Source: Proteiniphilum sp. (GTDB lineage Bacteria > Bacteroidota > Bacteroidia > Bacteroidales > Dysgonomonadaceae). Taken from it: a stretch of DNA of 33,946 bases. Below the pieces are notes generated by a model, which saw nothing but the letters and a program-made list of their open reading frames with translations, had not been told where the DNA came from and did not search any database. Positions 9,336 through 16,750 of the stretch are shown piece by piece; within the stretch, counting starts at the first letter, position 1; every line of letters begins with the position of its first letter. The translations under genes and the position numbers were made by a program. The DNA lies in contig JADMKJ010000001.1 of assembly GCA_015478855.1 (NCBI GenBank), forward strand, positions 2,842-36,787. Reading direction: 5' to 3'.

Positions 9336-9366
9336 TGTCTCTCCCCGAGGAGAGACTGTAAAAGAG

Positions 9367-9402
9367 AAAGATACACCGGACCATGGTGTATCTTTTTCTT
9401 TA
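9367..9402 (+). terminator. Rho-independent terminator after the small membrane protein gene
   Basis: A perfect 11-bp stem, AAAGATACACC (9367-9377) with GGTGTATCTTT (9385-9395), a 7-base loop and then TTCTTT. The A-rich left arm means it might also work for the opposite strand, but no minus-strand gene ends here. Confidence 0.85.
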
Positions 9403-9419
9403 AATTGGTTTCTCAATCC

Positions 9420-9450
9420 TTTCAATCTAACTTTCTTTTACCTAAATTTG
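9420..9450 (+). promoter_or_regulatory. Promoter of ftsK
   Basis: TTTC (9420-9423), 19 bases, then TAAATTTG (9443-9450), a full -7 match with the consensus spacing. It lies just past the preceding terminator and 90 bases before the preferred ftsK start at 9541. Confidence 0.6.
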
Positions 9451-9540
9451 TAAATTAATTTACTGATAACGCTTTTCACCTTTCACAATGCTTTTGAACA
9501 GGCTAACAGTCACGGTTGAATGGTAAGAAAAGAGAAAACT

Positions 9541-12039
9541 ATGACAAAAAGAAAAAGGAAGAGCTCTTCCGCAAACAAAAAAAAGCGCATCGCATGGGTT
9601 GAATTTCTCAAAAACGAGCGCTTTCATTTTATCATTGGTGTGATCATCGCATTTGCGGGTATCTTCATGCTCCTGGCAATTATCTCATTTTTCTTTACAG
9701 GTGCAGCTGACCAGAGCAAAGTACTGAACAGATCATTCTTTGAGCTGATACGTTCCGGTGCACCGGAGGTAGATAACTGGACCGGTGCAGGCGGCGCTTA
9801 CATTGCCGAATTGCTTGTGAATGACTGGTTTGGAATATTCTCCGCGCTGATCCCCCTGTTTCTGATATATATAGGACTACTGATAATGAAAGTCTCTGAC
9901 TTCTCTTTGCTGAAAGCGCTGTTCATCACCGCTTTCGGACTTATCTGCGGATCGATTACCAGTGCCTTTATCATGGACAGAATCATTCCCGACAGTCATG
10001 TGAAATGGGGCGGTGCACACGGCACAGAGATTGAACAGATCCTGGAGAGCAGCGTGGGCTGGCCGGGTGTGGTGCTGCTGATCGTGCTGTTTATCCTGAT
10101 CATTGCGGTCATCTTCCGGAAAAGCTCCATGTACAGGATCCAGCATACATTGTTAAACAGAAAGCCTTCATTTGTCAAACAGGAGGAGTATGAAGAGATA
10201 ACGGATGAACAGGATTTGACCGTTACGGAAAGAGAAAGAAGACCGGGACCGCTCAGCCGATTCTTTACCTGGCTGAAAAAAAAGAGAGAAACAATTATTG
10301 AACCGGATGAGATCAATCGATCAGAAGAGGAGAAACAGGAAAATGAACTTCCCCTTACCACAGTTAACAGTGACCCCACCTCACTCAGGACATCAAAGGT
10401 AAGAAAGGAACCACTACCGGACGATGGCTTTGAAGTGATCGTGCCCAAAGATGATGAGGTAGCACAGATACAAAATCCGTTAGACAATAAACAAAGTGAG
10501 GAGGAGTCCAATCCTTTCGAAACGGAACAGCAGGAGGATTATGATCCGAGAAAAGATCTCTCCACGTTCAGGTTCCCTACAATGAATCTGTTGAAGATCT
10601 ACAACACCGGTGACAGAGCGGTAGACATGGCGGAACAGAATGAGAACAAGGAGAAGATCATTCACACGCTGCGCAACTATGGTATAGAGATAACCTCCAT
10701 CAAAGCCACTGTAGGACCCACCATCACCCTCTATGAGATTGTCCCCCAGGCTGGTGTCCGCATATCCAAAATAAGGAACCTGGAAGATGACATTGCCCTT
10801 AGCCTTTCGGCCTTAGGCATCCGTATTATCGCGCCTATGCCCGGGAAGGGTACGATCGGTATCGAGGTACCCAATAAAGACCCGCAGATCGTTTCGATGC
10901 AGTCGGTCATCACCTCGAAAAGGTTCCAGGAGTGTAATTATGAACTGCCCGTTGCGTTGGGGAAAACGATCACCAACGAAGTGTTTATCTTCGATCTAAC
11001 CAAGATGCCTCACCTGCTGGTTGCAGGAGCCACGGGACAGGGTAAATCTGTCGGGTTGAACGCCATCATCACCTCACTTCTTTATAAAAAGCATCCATCG
11101 GAAATGAAGATGGTGCTGATAGATCCGAAGATGGTGGAGTTTAACATCTATTCCACCATCGAGAAGCACTATCTCGCCAAGCTTCCGGATGAACAGAAAG
11201 CGATCATCACCGACGTGACCAAAGTGACACAAACACTGAACTCACTCACCAGGGAGATGGACGATCGTTATGAGTTACTGATGAAGGCCCATGTCCGCAC
11301 CATTAAAGAGTATAATGAGAAGTATATCAAACGGCGGCTTAATCCACTGAAAGGACACAAGTACATGCCCTATATCGTGGTGGTGATCGATGAGTTTGGC
11401 GACCTGATCATGACCGCGGGTAAAGAGATAGAGATGCCCATTGCGCGCATTGCACAAAAAGCCCGTGCGGTGGGTATGCATATGGTGATAGCTACTCAGC
11501 GTCCCACCACCAATATCATCACCGGCACCATCAAAGCCAACTTCCCTGCCAGAATGGCCTTCCGTGTAACCTCACAGATCGACTCGCGCACCATACTCGA
11601 TATGAGCGGTGCCAACCAGCTTATAGGTCGCGGTGATATGCTCTTCTCCCAGGGGAGCAACCTTATCCGTATTCAGTGTGCATTTGTGGATACACCAGAG
11701 GTGGAGGAGATCACCCGGTATATCGGAAAACAACATGGCTATGACAATGCTTTCGCACTCCCCGAGGTGGCCGGTGAGGCCGAAGCAGTGCCTGGTGCAG
11801 TGGATCTGAACGACCGGGATGCGCTCTTCGAGGAGGCTGCCAGGCTTATCGTGGTGCATCAGCAGGGCTCCACCTCTCTCATCCAGCGCAAGTTCTCCAT
11901 CGGGTACAATCGCGCGGGGAGACTGATGGATCAGCTGGAGGCTGCAGGTATCGTAGGTGCAGCACAGGGCAGTAAGCCGCGGGATGTGTTTATACAGGAT
12001 GAATATTCGCTGGAGAAATTGCTCGATTCGTTACGTTAA
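9541..12039 (+). CDS. ftsK: DNA translocase FtsK
   Basis: A septum-anchored ATPase that pumps DNA during division and activates chromosome-dimer resolution. I prefer the ATG at 9541 (832 residues): it follows the purine-rich AAAAGAGAAA, and homologues start with a short Lys/Arg-rich tail. The ATG at 9520 would add seven residues. About four membrane helices (roughly 28-52, 96-116, 124-146, 177-193) are followed by an acidic low-complexity linker (about 210-340), then the alpha/beta motor. Walker A is GATGQGKSVG (496-505) and Walker B VVVIDEFGDL has D617/E618. The C-terminal winged-helix gamma domain (about 760-832, LIQRKFSIGYNRAGRLMDQLE) reads the polar DNA motif. The linker is much shorter than in E. 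coli FtsK. lolA and trxB follow on the same strand. Confidence 0.95.
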   Translation: MTKRKRKSSSANKKKRIAWVEFLKNERFHFIIGVIIAFAGIFMLLAIISFFFTGAADQSKVLNRSFFELIRSGAPEVDNWTGAGGAYIAELLVNDWFGIFSALIPLFLIYIGLLIMKVSDFSLLKALFITAFGLICGSITSAFIMDRIIPDSHVKWGGAHGTEIEQILESSVGWPGVVLLIVLFILIIAVIFRKSSMYRIQHTLLNRKPSFVKQEEYEEITDEQDLTVTERERRPGPLSRFFTWLKKKRETIIEPDEINRSEEEKQENELPLTTVNSDPTSLRTSKVRKEPLPDDGFEVIVPKDDEVAQIQNPLDNKQSEEESNPFETEQQEDYDPRKDLSTFRFPTMNLLKIYNTGDRAVDMAEQNENKEKIIHTLRNYGIEITSIKATVGPTITLYEIVPQAGVRISKIRNLEDDIALSLSALGIRIIAPMPGKGTIGIEVPNKDPQIVSMQSVITSKRFQECNYELPVALGKTITNEVFIFDLTKMPHLLVAGATGQGKSVGLNAIITSLLYKKHPSEMKMVLIDPKMVEFNIYSTIEKHYLAKLPDEQKAIITDVTKVTQTLNSLTREMDDRYELLMKAHVRTIKEYNEKYIKRRLNPLKGHKYMPYIVVVIDEFGDLIMTAGKEIEMPIARIAQKARAVGMHMVIATQRPTTNIITGTIKANFPARMAFRVTSQIDSRTILDMSGANQLIGRGDMLFSQGSNLIRIQCAFVDTPEVEEITRYIGKQHGYDNAFALPEVAGEAEAVPGAVDLNDRDALFEEAARLIVVHQQGSTSLIQRKFSIGYNRAGRLMDQLEAAGIVGAAQGSKPRDVFIQDEYSLEKLLDSLR

Positions 12040-12174
12040 ATAGGTCGTTCTTAGGCCGCCCCCCCGGATTGGACCTCTCCGCGGCACATCAACAGGAAAC
12101 TGAAAGTGAGAATCAGGAAGCAGACCATTAAACCGACTGCACTCTTTTCTGTCTATAAAACAACGAGAACTCAA

Positions 12175-12831
12175 ATGAAAATGATGATGAAAAGAAATAT
12201 CCTTACCACAGCTGCACTCCTCTTCGCTTTCGTAATATCTGCGCAAGGCCCGGTCGATGCAAAGGCCATTTTAGACAAAGCTTACAATGCCTATGAGGCA
12301 TCACAGGGTATCATACTGTCGTTCACATTCACTTCAATGGAAGCGGACGGAACAACCTATATGGCACAATCGGGGAAAGCCTTCATTAAGAGCAACCGGT
12401 TTAAGCTTGAGATGGAAGCAATGGATATCTGGTTCGATGGTGAAACACAATGGGTCTGGATGAAGGAAGTGGACGAAGTAAACATCAGCAACCCCACCGG
12501 TCAGGAGATAGCTGCCATCAGCCCGCTGGCACTCCTGGGGATGTACAAAAACGGGTATAACCTTAAAGCACCCCGTCCACAAACAGTGAACGGCAAAAAC
12601 GTCTATGTTGTGGAGATGATACCTGCCAACAGTAATAAGGAATTCAAAGTTGTCACAGCAGCTATAGAGAAAAACAGTCACACGCTGGTGCAGGTCATCC
12701 TCACAATGAGCAACGGCATGACAAACAAAATAGATATTACCGACTATAATGCCAATCACAAATTCAGTGACACCAGATTCAGGTTCGACAAGTCCGCACA
12801 CCCGGAGGCGGAGATCATCGATCTCAGGTAA
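12175..12831 (+). CDS. lolA: LolA-like outer-membrane lipoprotein carrier
   Basis: A predicted periplasmic chaperone that moves lipoproteins from the LolCDE complex toward the outer membrane. The start at 12175 gives 218 residues with a Lys-led signal peptide (MKMMMKRN, then ILTTAALLFAFVISAQG). An upstream in-frame ATG at 12106 would put 23 polar residues before the signal peptide, so I reject it. The mature part has the LolA half-barrel pattern: AKAILDKAYNAYEASQGIILSF, then alternating strands with AQSGKAFIKSNRFKLEM, MDIWFDGETQWVW, the SPLALLGMYKNGY helix, and a C-terminal DTRFRFDKSAHPEAEIIDLR. Sequence conservation in this family is low, so the assignment rests on pattern, the signal peptide and the position between ftsK and trxB. 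That order is, to my knowledge, common in Bacteroidales. Confidence 0.8.
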   Translation: MKMMMKRNILTTAALLFAFVISAQGPVDAKAILDKAYNAYEASQGIILSFTFTSMEADGTTYMAQSGKAFIKSNRFKLEMEAMDIWFDGETQWVWMKEVDEVNISNPTGQEIAAISPLALLGMYKNGYNLKAPRPQTVNGKNVYVVEMIPANSNKEFKVVTAAIEKNSHTLVQVILTMSNGMTNKIDITDYNANHKFSDTRFRFDKSAHPEAEIIDLR

Positions 12832-12905
12832 GTATATCACTTAAAATGAGCAACTCCACCAGATTATTCTTTTCGTTTACTATGAATAGATAATGGCAAT
12901 ATCGG

Positions 12906-12936
12906 TTTCACTATTAAAAGATTAGTTGTACCTTTG
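12906..12936 (+). promoter_or_regulatory. Promoter of trxB
   Basis: TTTC (12906-12909), exactly 19 bases, then TACCTTTG (12929-12936), a full -7 match. It has the same TTTC-N19 architecture as the ftsK promoter. The predicted leader before the ATG at 13009 is about 65 bases and contains a terminator-like hairpin. Confidence 0.65.
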
Positions 12937-12956
12937 AGGCAATTATAAACCCAAAC

Positions 12957-12991
12957 ACCTTCTTCCATATGAACTATTGGAGAAGGTTTTT
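12957..12991 (+). terminator. Terminator-like hairpin in the trxB leader
   Basis: ACCTTCTTCCA pairs with TGGAGAAGGT across about 10 bases with one bulged T, and five Ts follow (12987-12991). It lies between the trxB promoter and the trxB ATG. It may be the lolA terminator, which the trxB promoter would then have to read through, or a leader attenuator. Confidence 0.45.
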
Positions 12992-13008
12992 AAACATCTG
13001 AATAACGT

Positions 13009-13950
13009 ATGAATGATAAAGTGAGATGCCTGATCATTGGGTCAGGTCCTGCCGGCTATACGGCTGCGATTTACGCTTCACGTGCCAATCTGGAACCGGT
13101 GATGTATGAAGGAATGGAACCGGGTGGACAGCTGACCACCACCACCGAAGTAGAGAACTTCCCCGGATATCCCGACGGCATCACAGGCCCGGAGATGATG
13201 GAAGATCTGAAAAAACAGGCGATGAGATTCGGTACAGATGTACGCTCGGGAAGGGCTACAGCTGTTGACTTCTCGGTGCGTCCACTGAAGGTGACCATCG
13301 ACAATGAGAAGGTGATCGAAGCAGACACAGTGATCATCTCTACTGGTGCCACGGCCAAGTACCTCGGTCTCCCGGATGAGACCAAATATGCCGGGCAGGG
13401 AGTATCGGCATGCGCCACCTGTGACGGGTTTTTCTACCGTAAGAAGAAGGTAGCCGTCGTGGGCGGAGGTGATACTGCCTGTGAGGAGGCAACCTATCTG
13501 TCCGGCCTGGCTGACAAGGTCTATATGATTGTCCGTAAACCCTACCTGCGTGCATCACAGATCATGCAGGAGCGTGTGATGAACAATCCTAAAATCGAGA
13601 TTCTTTTTGAACACAACACTGTAGGTCTCTTCGGAGAGAAAGGGGTGGAAGGAGTGCATCTGGTAAAACGGATGGGTGAGAGCGATGAAGAAAAAAGAGA
13701 TATTGCTGTTGACGGTTTCTTCCTTGCCATTGGCCATAGACCCAACACTGAGATTTTCAAGGATTATATCGATAGGGATGCAGTGGGTTACATCAACACG
13801 GAAGCGCCTTCCACAAGAACCAATATCGAGGGTGTGTTTGCCTGCGGAGATGTGGCCGATCCTATCTACCGCCAGGCTGTTACTGCTGCAGGCACAGGTT
13901 GTCGCGCCGCCATGGATGCAGAACGTTATCTGACGGAAAAAGGGTTGTAA
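13009..13950 (+). CDS. trxB: Thioredoxin-disulfide reductase
   Basis: A flavoenzyme passing electrons from NADPH to thioredoxin in the cytoplasm; thioredoxin in turn feeds Tpx, encoded upstream in this window. The 313 residues are normal for the low-molecular-weight bacterial class. The FAD-binding GSGPAGYTAA (11-20) follows a beta strand. The redox-active pair is Cys135 and Cys138 in SACATCDGFFYR. The NADPH-binding GGGDTACEEA is at 152-161, and GVFACGDVAD near the C-terminus closes the FAD site. The ATG at 13009 gives the canonical short N-terminus (MNDKVRCLIIGSGPAG). The gene has its own promoter and a strong terminator about 100 bases downstream, so it is likely expressed independently of lolA. 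Confidence 0.97.
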   Translation: MNDKVRCLIIGSGPAGYTAAIYASRANLEPVMYEGMEPGGQLTTTTEVENFPGYPDGITGPEMMEDLKKQAMRFGTDVRSGRATAVDFSVRPLKVTIDNEKVIEADTVIISTGATAKYLGLPDETKYAGQGVSACATCDGFFYRKKKVAVVGGGDTACEEATYLSGLADKVYMIVRKPYLRASQIMQERVMNNPKIEILFEHNTVGLFGEKGVEGVHLVKRMGESDEEKRDIAVDGFFLAIGHRPNTEIFKDYIDRDAVGYINTEAPSTRTNIEGVFACGDVADPIYRQAVTAAGTGCRAAMDAERYLTEKGL

Positions 13951-14053
13951 TCTGTTCGACCCCTCCAATTGGCAGACTGTTACAATCAGGATTATTATTG
14001 ATTCTTATTCAACAGCCATAAAGAGCATCATAAGATGTATGACACGATCTAAT

Positions 14054-14080
14054 AAAACCGCTCCCGGGAGCGGTTTTTTA
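14054..14080 (+). terminator. Rho-independent terminator of trxB
   Basis: A perfect palindrome AAAACCGCTCCC/GGGAGCGGTTTT (14054-14077) followed by more Ts. It is GC-rich and the strongest terminator in the window. It is 104 bases after the trxB stop, with no gene in between. Confidence 0.92.
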
Positions 14081-14162
14081 TGTAATATAGTTTCAGCAGA
14101 TACCGGCAATTGAAATGAATGGTTTTAACACCTCTTCTGATAACGGTACAGAAAAATAGTGC

Positions 14163-14170
14163 TATATTTG
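14163..14170 (+). promoter_or_regulatory. -7 promoter box before the unknown exported protein gene
   Basis: TATATTTG is an exact TAnnTTTG match 28 bases before the ATG at 14198. No clear -33 TTTG. Its position supports that start over the in-frame ATG at 14159, which would lie upstream of the transcript start. Confidence 0.45.
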
Positions 14171-14197
14171 TCTTTGAAAAACGATTACACAACACAC

Positions 14198-14905
14198 ATG
14201 AGAAAGATTCTTTTACTTATATCCATTCTACTTTCGACCTGTTCACTTTCTGCTCAGCAGTTGGAGGGCACATATATTAACGGATCGGATTCTATTGCCT
14301 TCGTGAACGACAAGGTTACATTCCGCATCACCGGTTTTGCAGGATTATCCGTTGCACAGGTGGGTGAGGGCAGTCATGAAATGGTGGATAATTTCCTGTT
14401 GGTTCACACAGATGATTACTCCGGACTCAAATCGGCATACCAGGCTTTAGAAGGTTCCAGAAAAGACACCTGTGTGGTAAAAGTGGTGGGAATACAGAAT
14501 TACCCTCTACAGACTGTGCTGGTGGAGTCCCGGAACAAATCAAAGAAACTGATCCGGAGTAAAGTTACGGACAGTGAGGGTAAGATATATTTCACTGACA
14601 ATGAGAAGATAATATTCATCACTGTATCGGCCATGGGTTATAATGCCTTATCGTTTAAGTATGAACCGGGAAAAGATTTTTTAGCCAAACTTGCCGAGAA
14701 CGATATCATTGAACAGCGGACGGTTGTTTTCAAGATGGACATAATAGACGATGAAACGATCTCACTCCTGTTGCTGACTGATGACTTTGAAACTGGCAAA
14801 AACCGCAGCAATGAACTGAAAAAAATGGAAAAAAGAGCACGTAAAAGCAATCTGCTCGATAAGCGGTTCAAGAAAGTGTACGTACCCTACCAAAGAAAAA
14901 TCTAA
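14198..14905 (+). CDS. Exported protein of unknown function, CarboxypepD_reg-like segment
   Basis: I do not recognise this gene. Starting at 14198 it encodes 235 residues with a signal peptide MRKILLLISILLSTCSLSAQ (1-20). The next 65 residues look like beta strands (GTYINGSDSIAFVNDKVTFR, GEGSHEMVDNFLLVHTDDYS). Residues about 90-155 (VVKVVGIQNYPLQTVLVES, KVTDSEGKIYFTD, ITVSAMGYNAL) have the rhythm of the carboxypeptidase-D regulatory-like beta sandwich common in Bacteroidota surface proteins. The C-terminal quarter is charged and very basic at the end (NELKKMEKRARKSNLLDKRFKK). There is no lipobox, no transmembrane barrel and no sorting domain. It is a single gene between the trxB terminator and the convergent yqeY gene, which ends 11 bases away. 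It is periplasmic or surface-located by inference. Confidence 0.65.
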   Translation: MRKILLLISILLSTCSLSAQQLEGTYINGSDSIAFVNDKVTFRITGFAGLSVAQVGEGSHEMVDNFLLVHTDDYSGLKSAYQALEGSRKDTCVVKVVGIQNYPLQTVLVESRNKSKKLIRSKVTDSEGKIYFTDNEKIIFITVSAMGYNALSFKYEPGKDFLAKLAENDIIEQRTVVFKMDIIDDETISLLLLTDDFETGKNRSNELKKMEKRARKSNLLDKRFKKVYVPYQRKI

Positions 14906-14916
14906 TTCTCCCTTAT

Positions 14917-15366
14917 CTAAGACAATAACTTTTTCACCATAGCAGAGATAGCCCTGCCTTCGGCCTTGCCGGCGAGTTCCCTGGTAGCCAGGCCCATCAC
15001 CTTGCCCATCTCTTTCATGGAGGTGGCACCACTCTGGTCGATGATCCTCTTCACCGCGGCTTCGAGCTGTTCATCACTGAGCTGTGGTGGCAGAAACTCC
15101 TGAATCACTTTCATCTGTTCAATCTCCGGTTCTGCCAGGTCGGGACGGTTCTGCGTGGTGTAGATCTCAGCGCTATCTTTACGTTGTTTCACCATCTTTT
15201 GTAAGATGGAGGTAGCTGTTTCTTCAGCAAGCTCATCACCGGCACCTTTAGCCGTTCTGGCCTCCAGCAGCTCTTTTTTTATTCCTCTCAATGCGTCAAG
15301 ACGTACTCTTTCTTTAGCGAGCATCGCCTTTTTAATCTCTTCAGTAATAATCTCAATAAGTGCCAT
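14917..15366 (-). CDS. yqeY: GatB/YqeY-domain protein
   Basis: A 149-residue helical protein that spans the whole YqeY-like family. The N-terminal helical part has MLAKERVRLDALRGIKKELLEA and the family signature QMKVIQEFLPPQLSDEQLEAAVKRI (about 83-107). The C-terminal part has GATSMKEMGKVMGLATRELAGKAEGRAISAMVKKLL, which resembles the tRNA-interacting tail of the GatB amidotransferase subunit. Stand-alone members have no firmly proven role, and a link to tRNA or to Glu/Gln metabolism is usually inferred from the fold. It lies 71 bp after ftsZ on the same strand as the last gene of the dcw run. I recall the same neighbour in other Bacteroidales. No terminator is visible in the 11-bp convergent gap at its end. 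Confidence 0.9.
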   Translation of the reverse strand: MALIEIITEEIKKAMLAKERVRLDALRGIKKELLEARTAKGAGDELAEETATSILQKMVKQRKDSAEIYTTQNRPDLAEPEIEQMKVIQEFLPPQLSDEQLEAAVKRIIDQSGATSMKEMGKVMGLATRELAGKAEGRAISAMVKKLLS

Positions 15367-15437
15367 ATATTAAATATCTAATGTGGTCATCGTGATGAAT
15401 GGAGTACTGGAAAACAGGATGGAACGGCTTACTGCCG

Positions 15438-16730
15438 TTAATCAAAGAGTGAGGTCGACTGCTGAGGTATATCCGATTTAAATACCCGTGGATTGAAATC
15501 TGACGCACGTTTGAATACAGGGGTCTTCTCCAATGCTTCAAGCACTTTATCATCATCCAGTTCATCGATGGTCAGCACGAAAGGTTCAAGCCTGTAGTTC
15601 ACAGCGGTGAGTGTTTTCAGACCTGTTTTACCGTAATATTTCTCTATCAGCTCCTTATCTCTCTTATCCTGTTCAATTTTCGCATCTTTTTCAATCTGTT
15701 GCTGGATCTCCTCAGCTCTCGATAATTCCTGCTGCTGTTCCTGAATCCCCGGTACACTGGTGATGGAGAAGCCTGTAGCAAGCAGTGTTACCTTCACCTG
15801 CTCACCCAATGATAGTTCAACAGCTGTACCCCAGATCACCTCGATCTCTCTGCTGAATTTAGACATGAAATCATGCAATGCATTCATCTCTTCCATCATC
15901 AGCGGATTCTCTTCACCAAAAGCGAGGTTGATAAGTATCTTCTTGGCACTGAACACATCATTGTTATTGAGTAAGGGTGAGTGTAATGCATTCTTTATCG
16001 CATCATTGATACGATCATCACCACTCCCCAATCCACTGCTCATGATGGCTACACCACCATCCTTCAGTGTGGTTTCCACATCTGCAAAGTCGAGGTTCAC
16101 ATGTCCATGTACCGTGATGATCTCAGCGATGCTCCTGGCGGCCGTCGCCAGAGTATCGTCAGCTCTGGCAAAAGCATTGAGCATTGTCAGGTCGCTGTAT
16201 ATATCGCGCAGCCGCTCATTATTGATCACCAGCAGCGCATCCACATTCTTCGCGATCTTTTCCACACCTTTCAGTGCCTGTACGATCTTTCGGGGACCCT
16301 CAAACATGAAGGGAATGGTCACGATGCCCACGGTGAGCACACCCATATTTTTCGCTATGCGAGCCACTACGGGTGCTGCTCCTGTTCCGGTTCCACCACC
16401 CATACCGGCAGTGATGAAGACCATTTTGGTGCCATCGTTGATGAGATCTTCAATCAATCCAATGCTCTCTTCAGCAGCCTTCTCTGCCACTTCGGGCTTG
16501 TTCCCGGCTCCCAGGCCACCGGTCGTATTTTCACCCAGCTGCACCTTCACCGGCACTTGTGATTCCATTAATGCCTGATTATCGGTGTTGCAAAGAGCAA
16601 AAGAGACATCGTGAATACCCCCCTGAAACATGTGGTTCACAGCGTTTCCACCGCCGCCGCCCACGCCGATCACTTTGATGATAGCATCTGTACGGTTATC
16701 TATCTGAAAATCGAGTATATCATCATCCAT
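15438..16730 (-). CDS. ftsZ: Cell division protein FtsZ
   Basis: The tubulin-like GTPase that polymerises into the division ring at midcell and recruits FtsA and the septal wall machinery. The 430 residues are within the usual Bacteroidota range. The N-terminal nucleotide fold has GVGGGGGNAVNHM (22-34) and the tubulin signature GGGTGTGAAP (111-120). The synergy (T7) loop NLDFADV (212-218) supplies the catalytic Asp pair D214/D217. The C-terminal part has a charged helical linker (REEIQ-type, about 330-375), and the protein ends in RVFKSDIPQQSTSLFD. That tail keeps a DIP core, but I do not see the full hydrophobic FtsA-binding peptide known from Proteobacteria. It starts 20 bp after the ftsA stop, indicating cotranscription. 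Confidence 0.97.
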   Translation of the reverse strand: MDDDILDFQIDNRTDAIIKVIGVGGGGGNAVNHMFQGGIHDVSFALCNTDNQALMESQVPVKVQLGENTTGGLGAGNKPEVAEKAAEESIGLIEDLINDGTKMVFITAGMGGGTGTGAAPVVARIAKNMGVLTVGIVTIPFMFEGPRKIVQALKGVEKIAKNVDALLVINNERLRDIYSDLTMLNAFARADDTLATAARSIAEIITVHGHVNLDFADVETTLKDGGVAIMSSGLGSGDDRINDAIKNALHSPLLNNNDVFSAKKILINLAFGEENPLMMEEMNALHDFMSKFSREIEVIWGTAVELSLGEQVKVTLLATGFSITSVPGIQEQQQELSRAEEIQQQIEKDAKIEQDKRDKELIEKYYGKTGLKTLTAVNYRLEPFVLTIDELDDDKVLEALEKTPVFKRASDFNPRVFKSDIPQQSTSLFD

Positions 16731-16750
16731 TGCTTGCAGTTTTTGCGCTT

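Noticed and set aside
12334-12840. 168-residue minus-strand frame over the lolA-like gene
   Set aside because: Shadow of the plus-strand gene, which has a signal peptide and a LolA pattern.
15760-16578. 272-residue plus-strand frame inside ftsZ
   Set aside because: Antisense shadow of ftsZ; Ser/Ala/Pro-rich composition, no start context.
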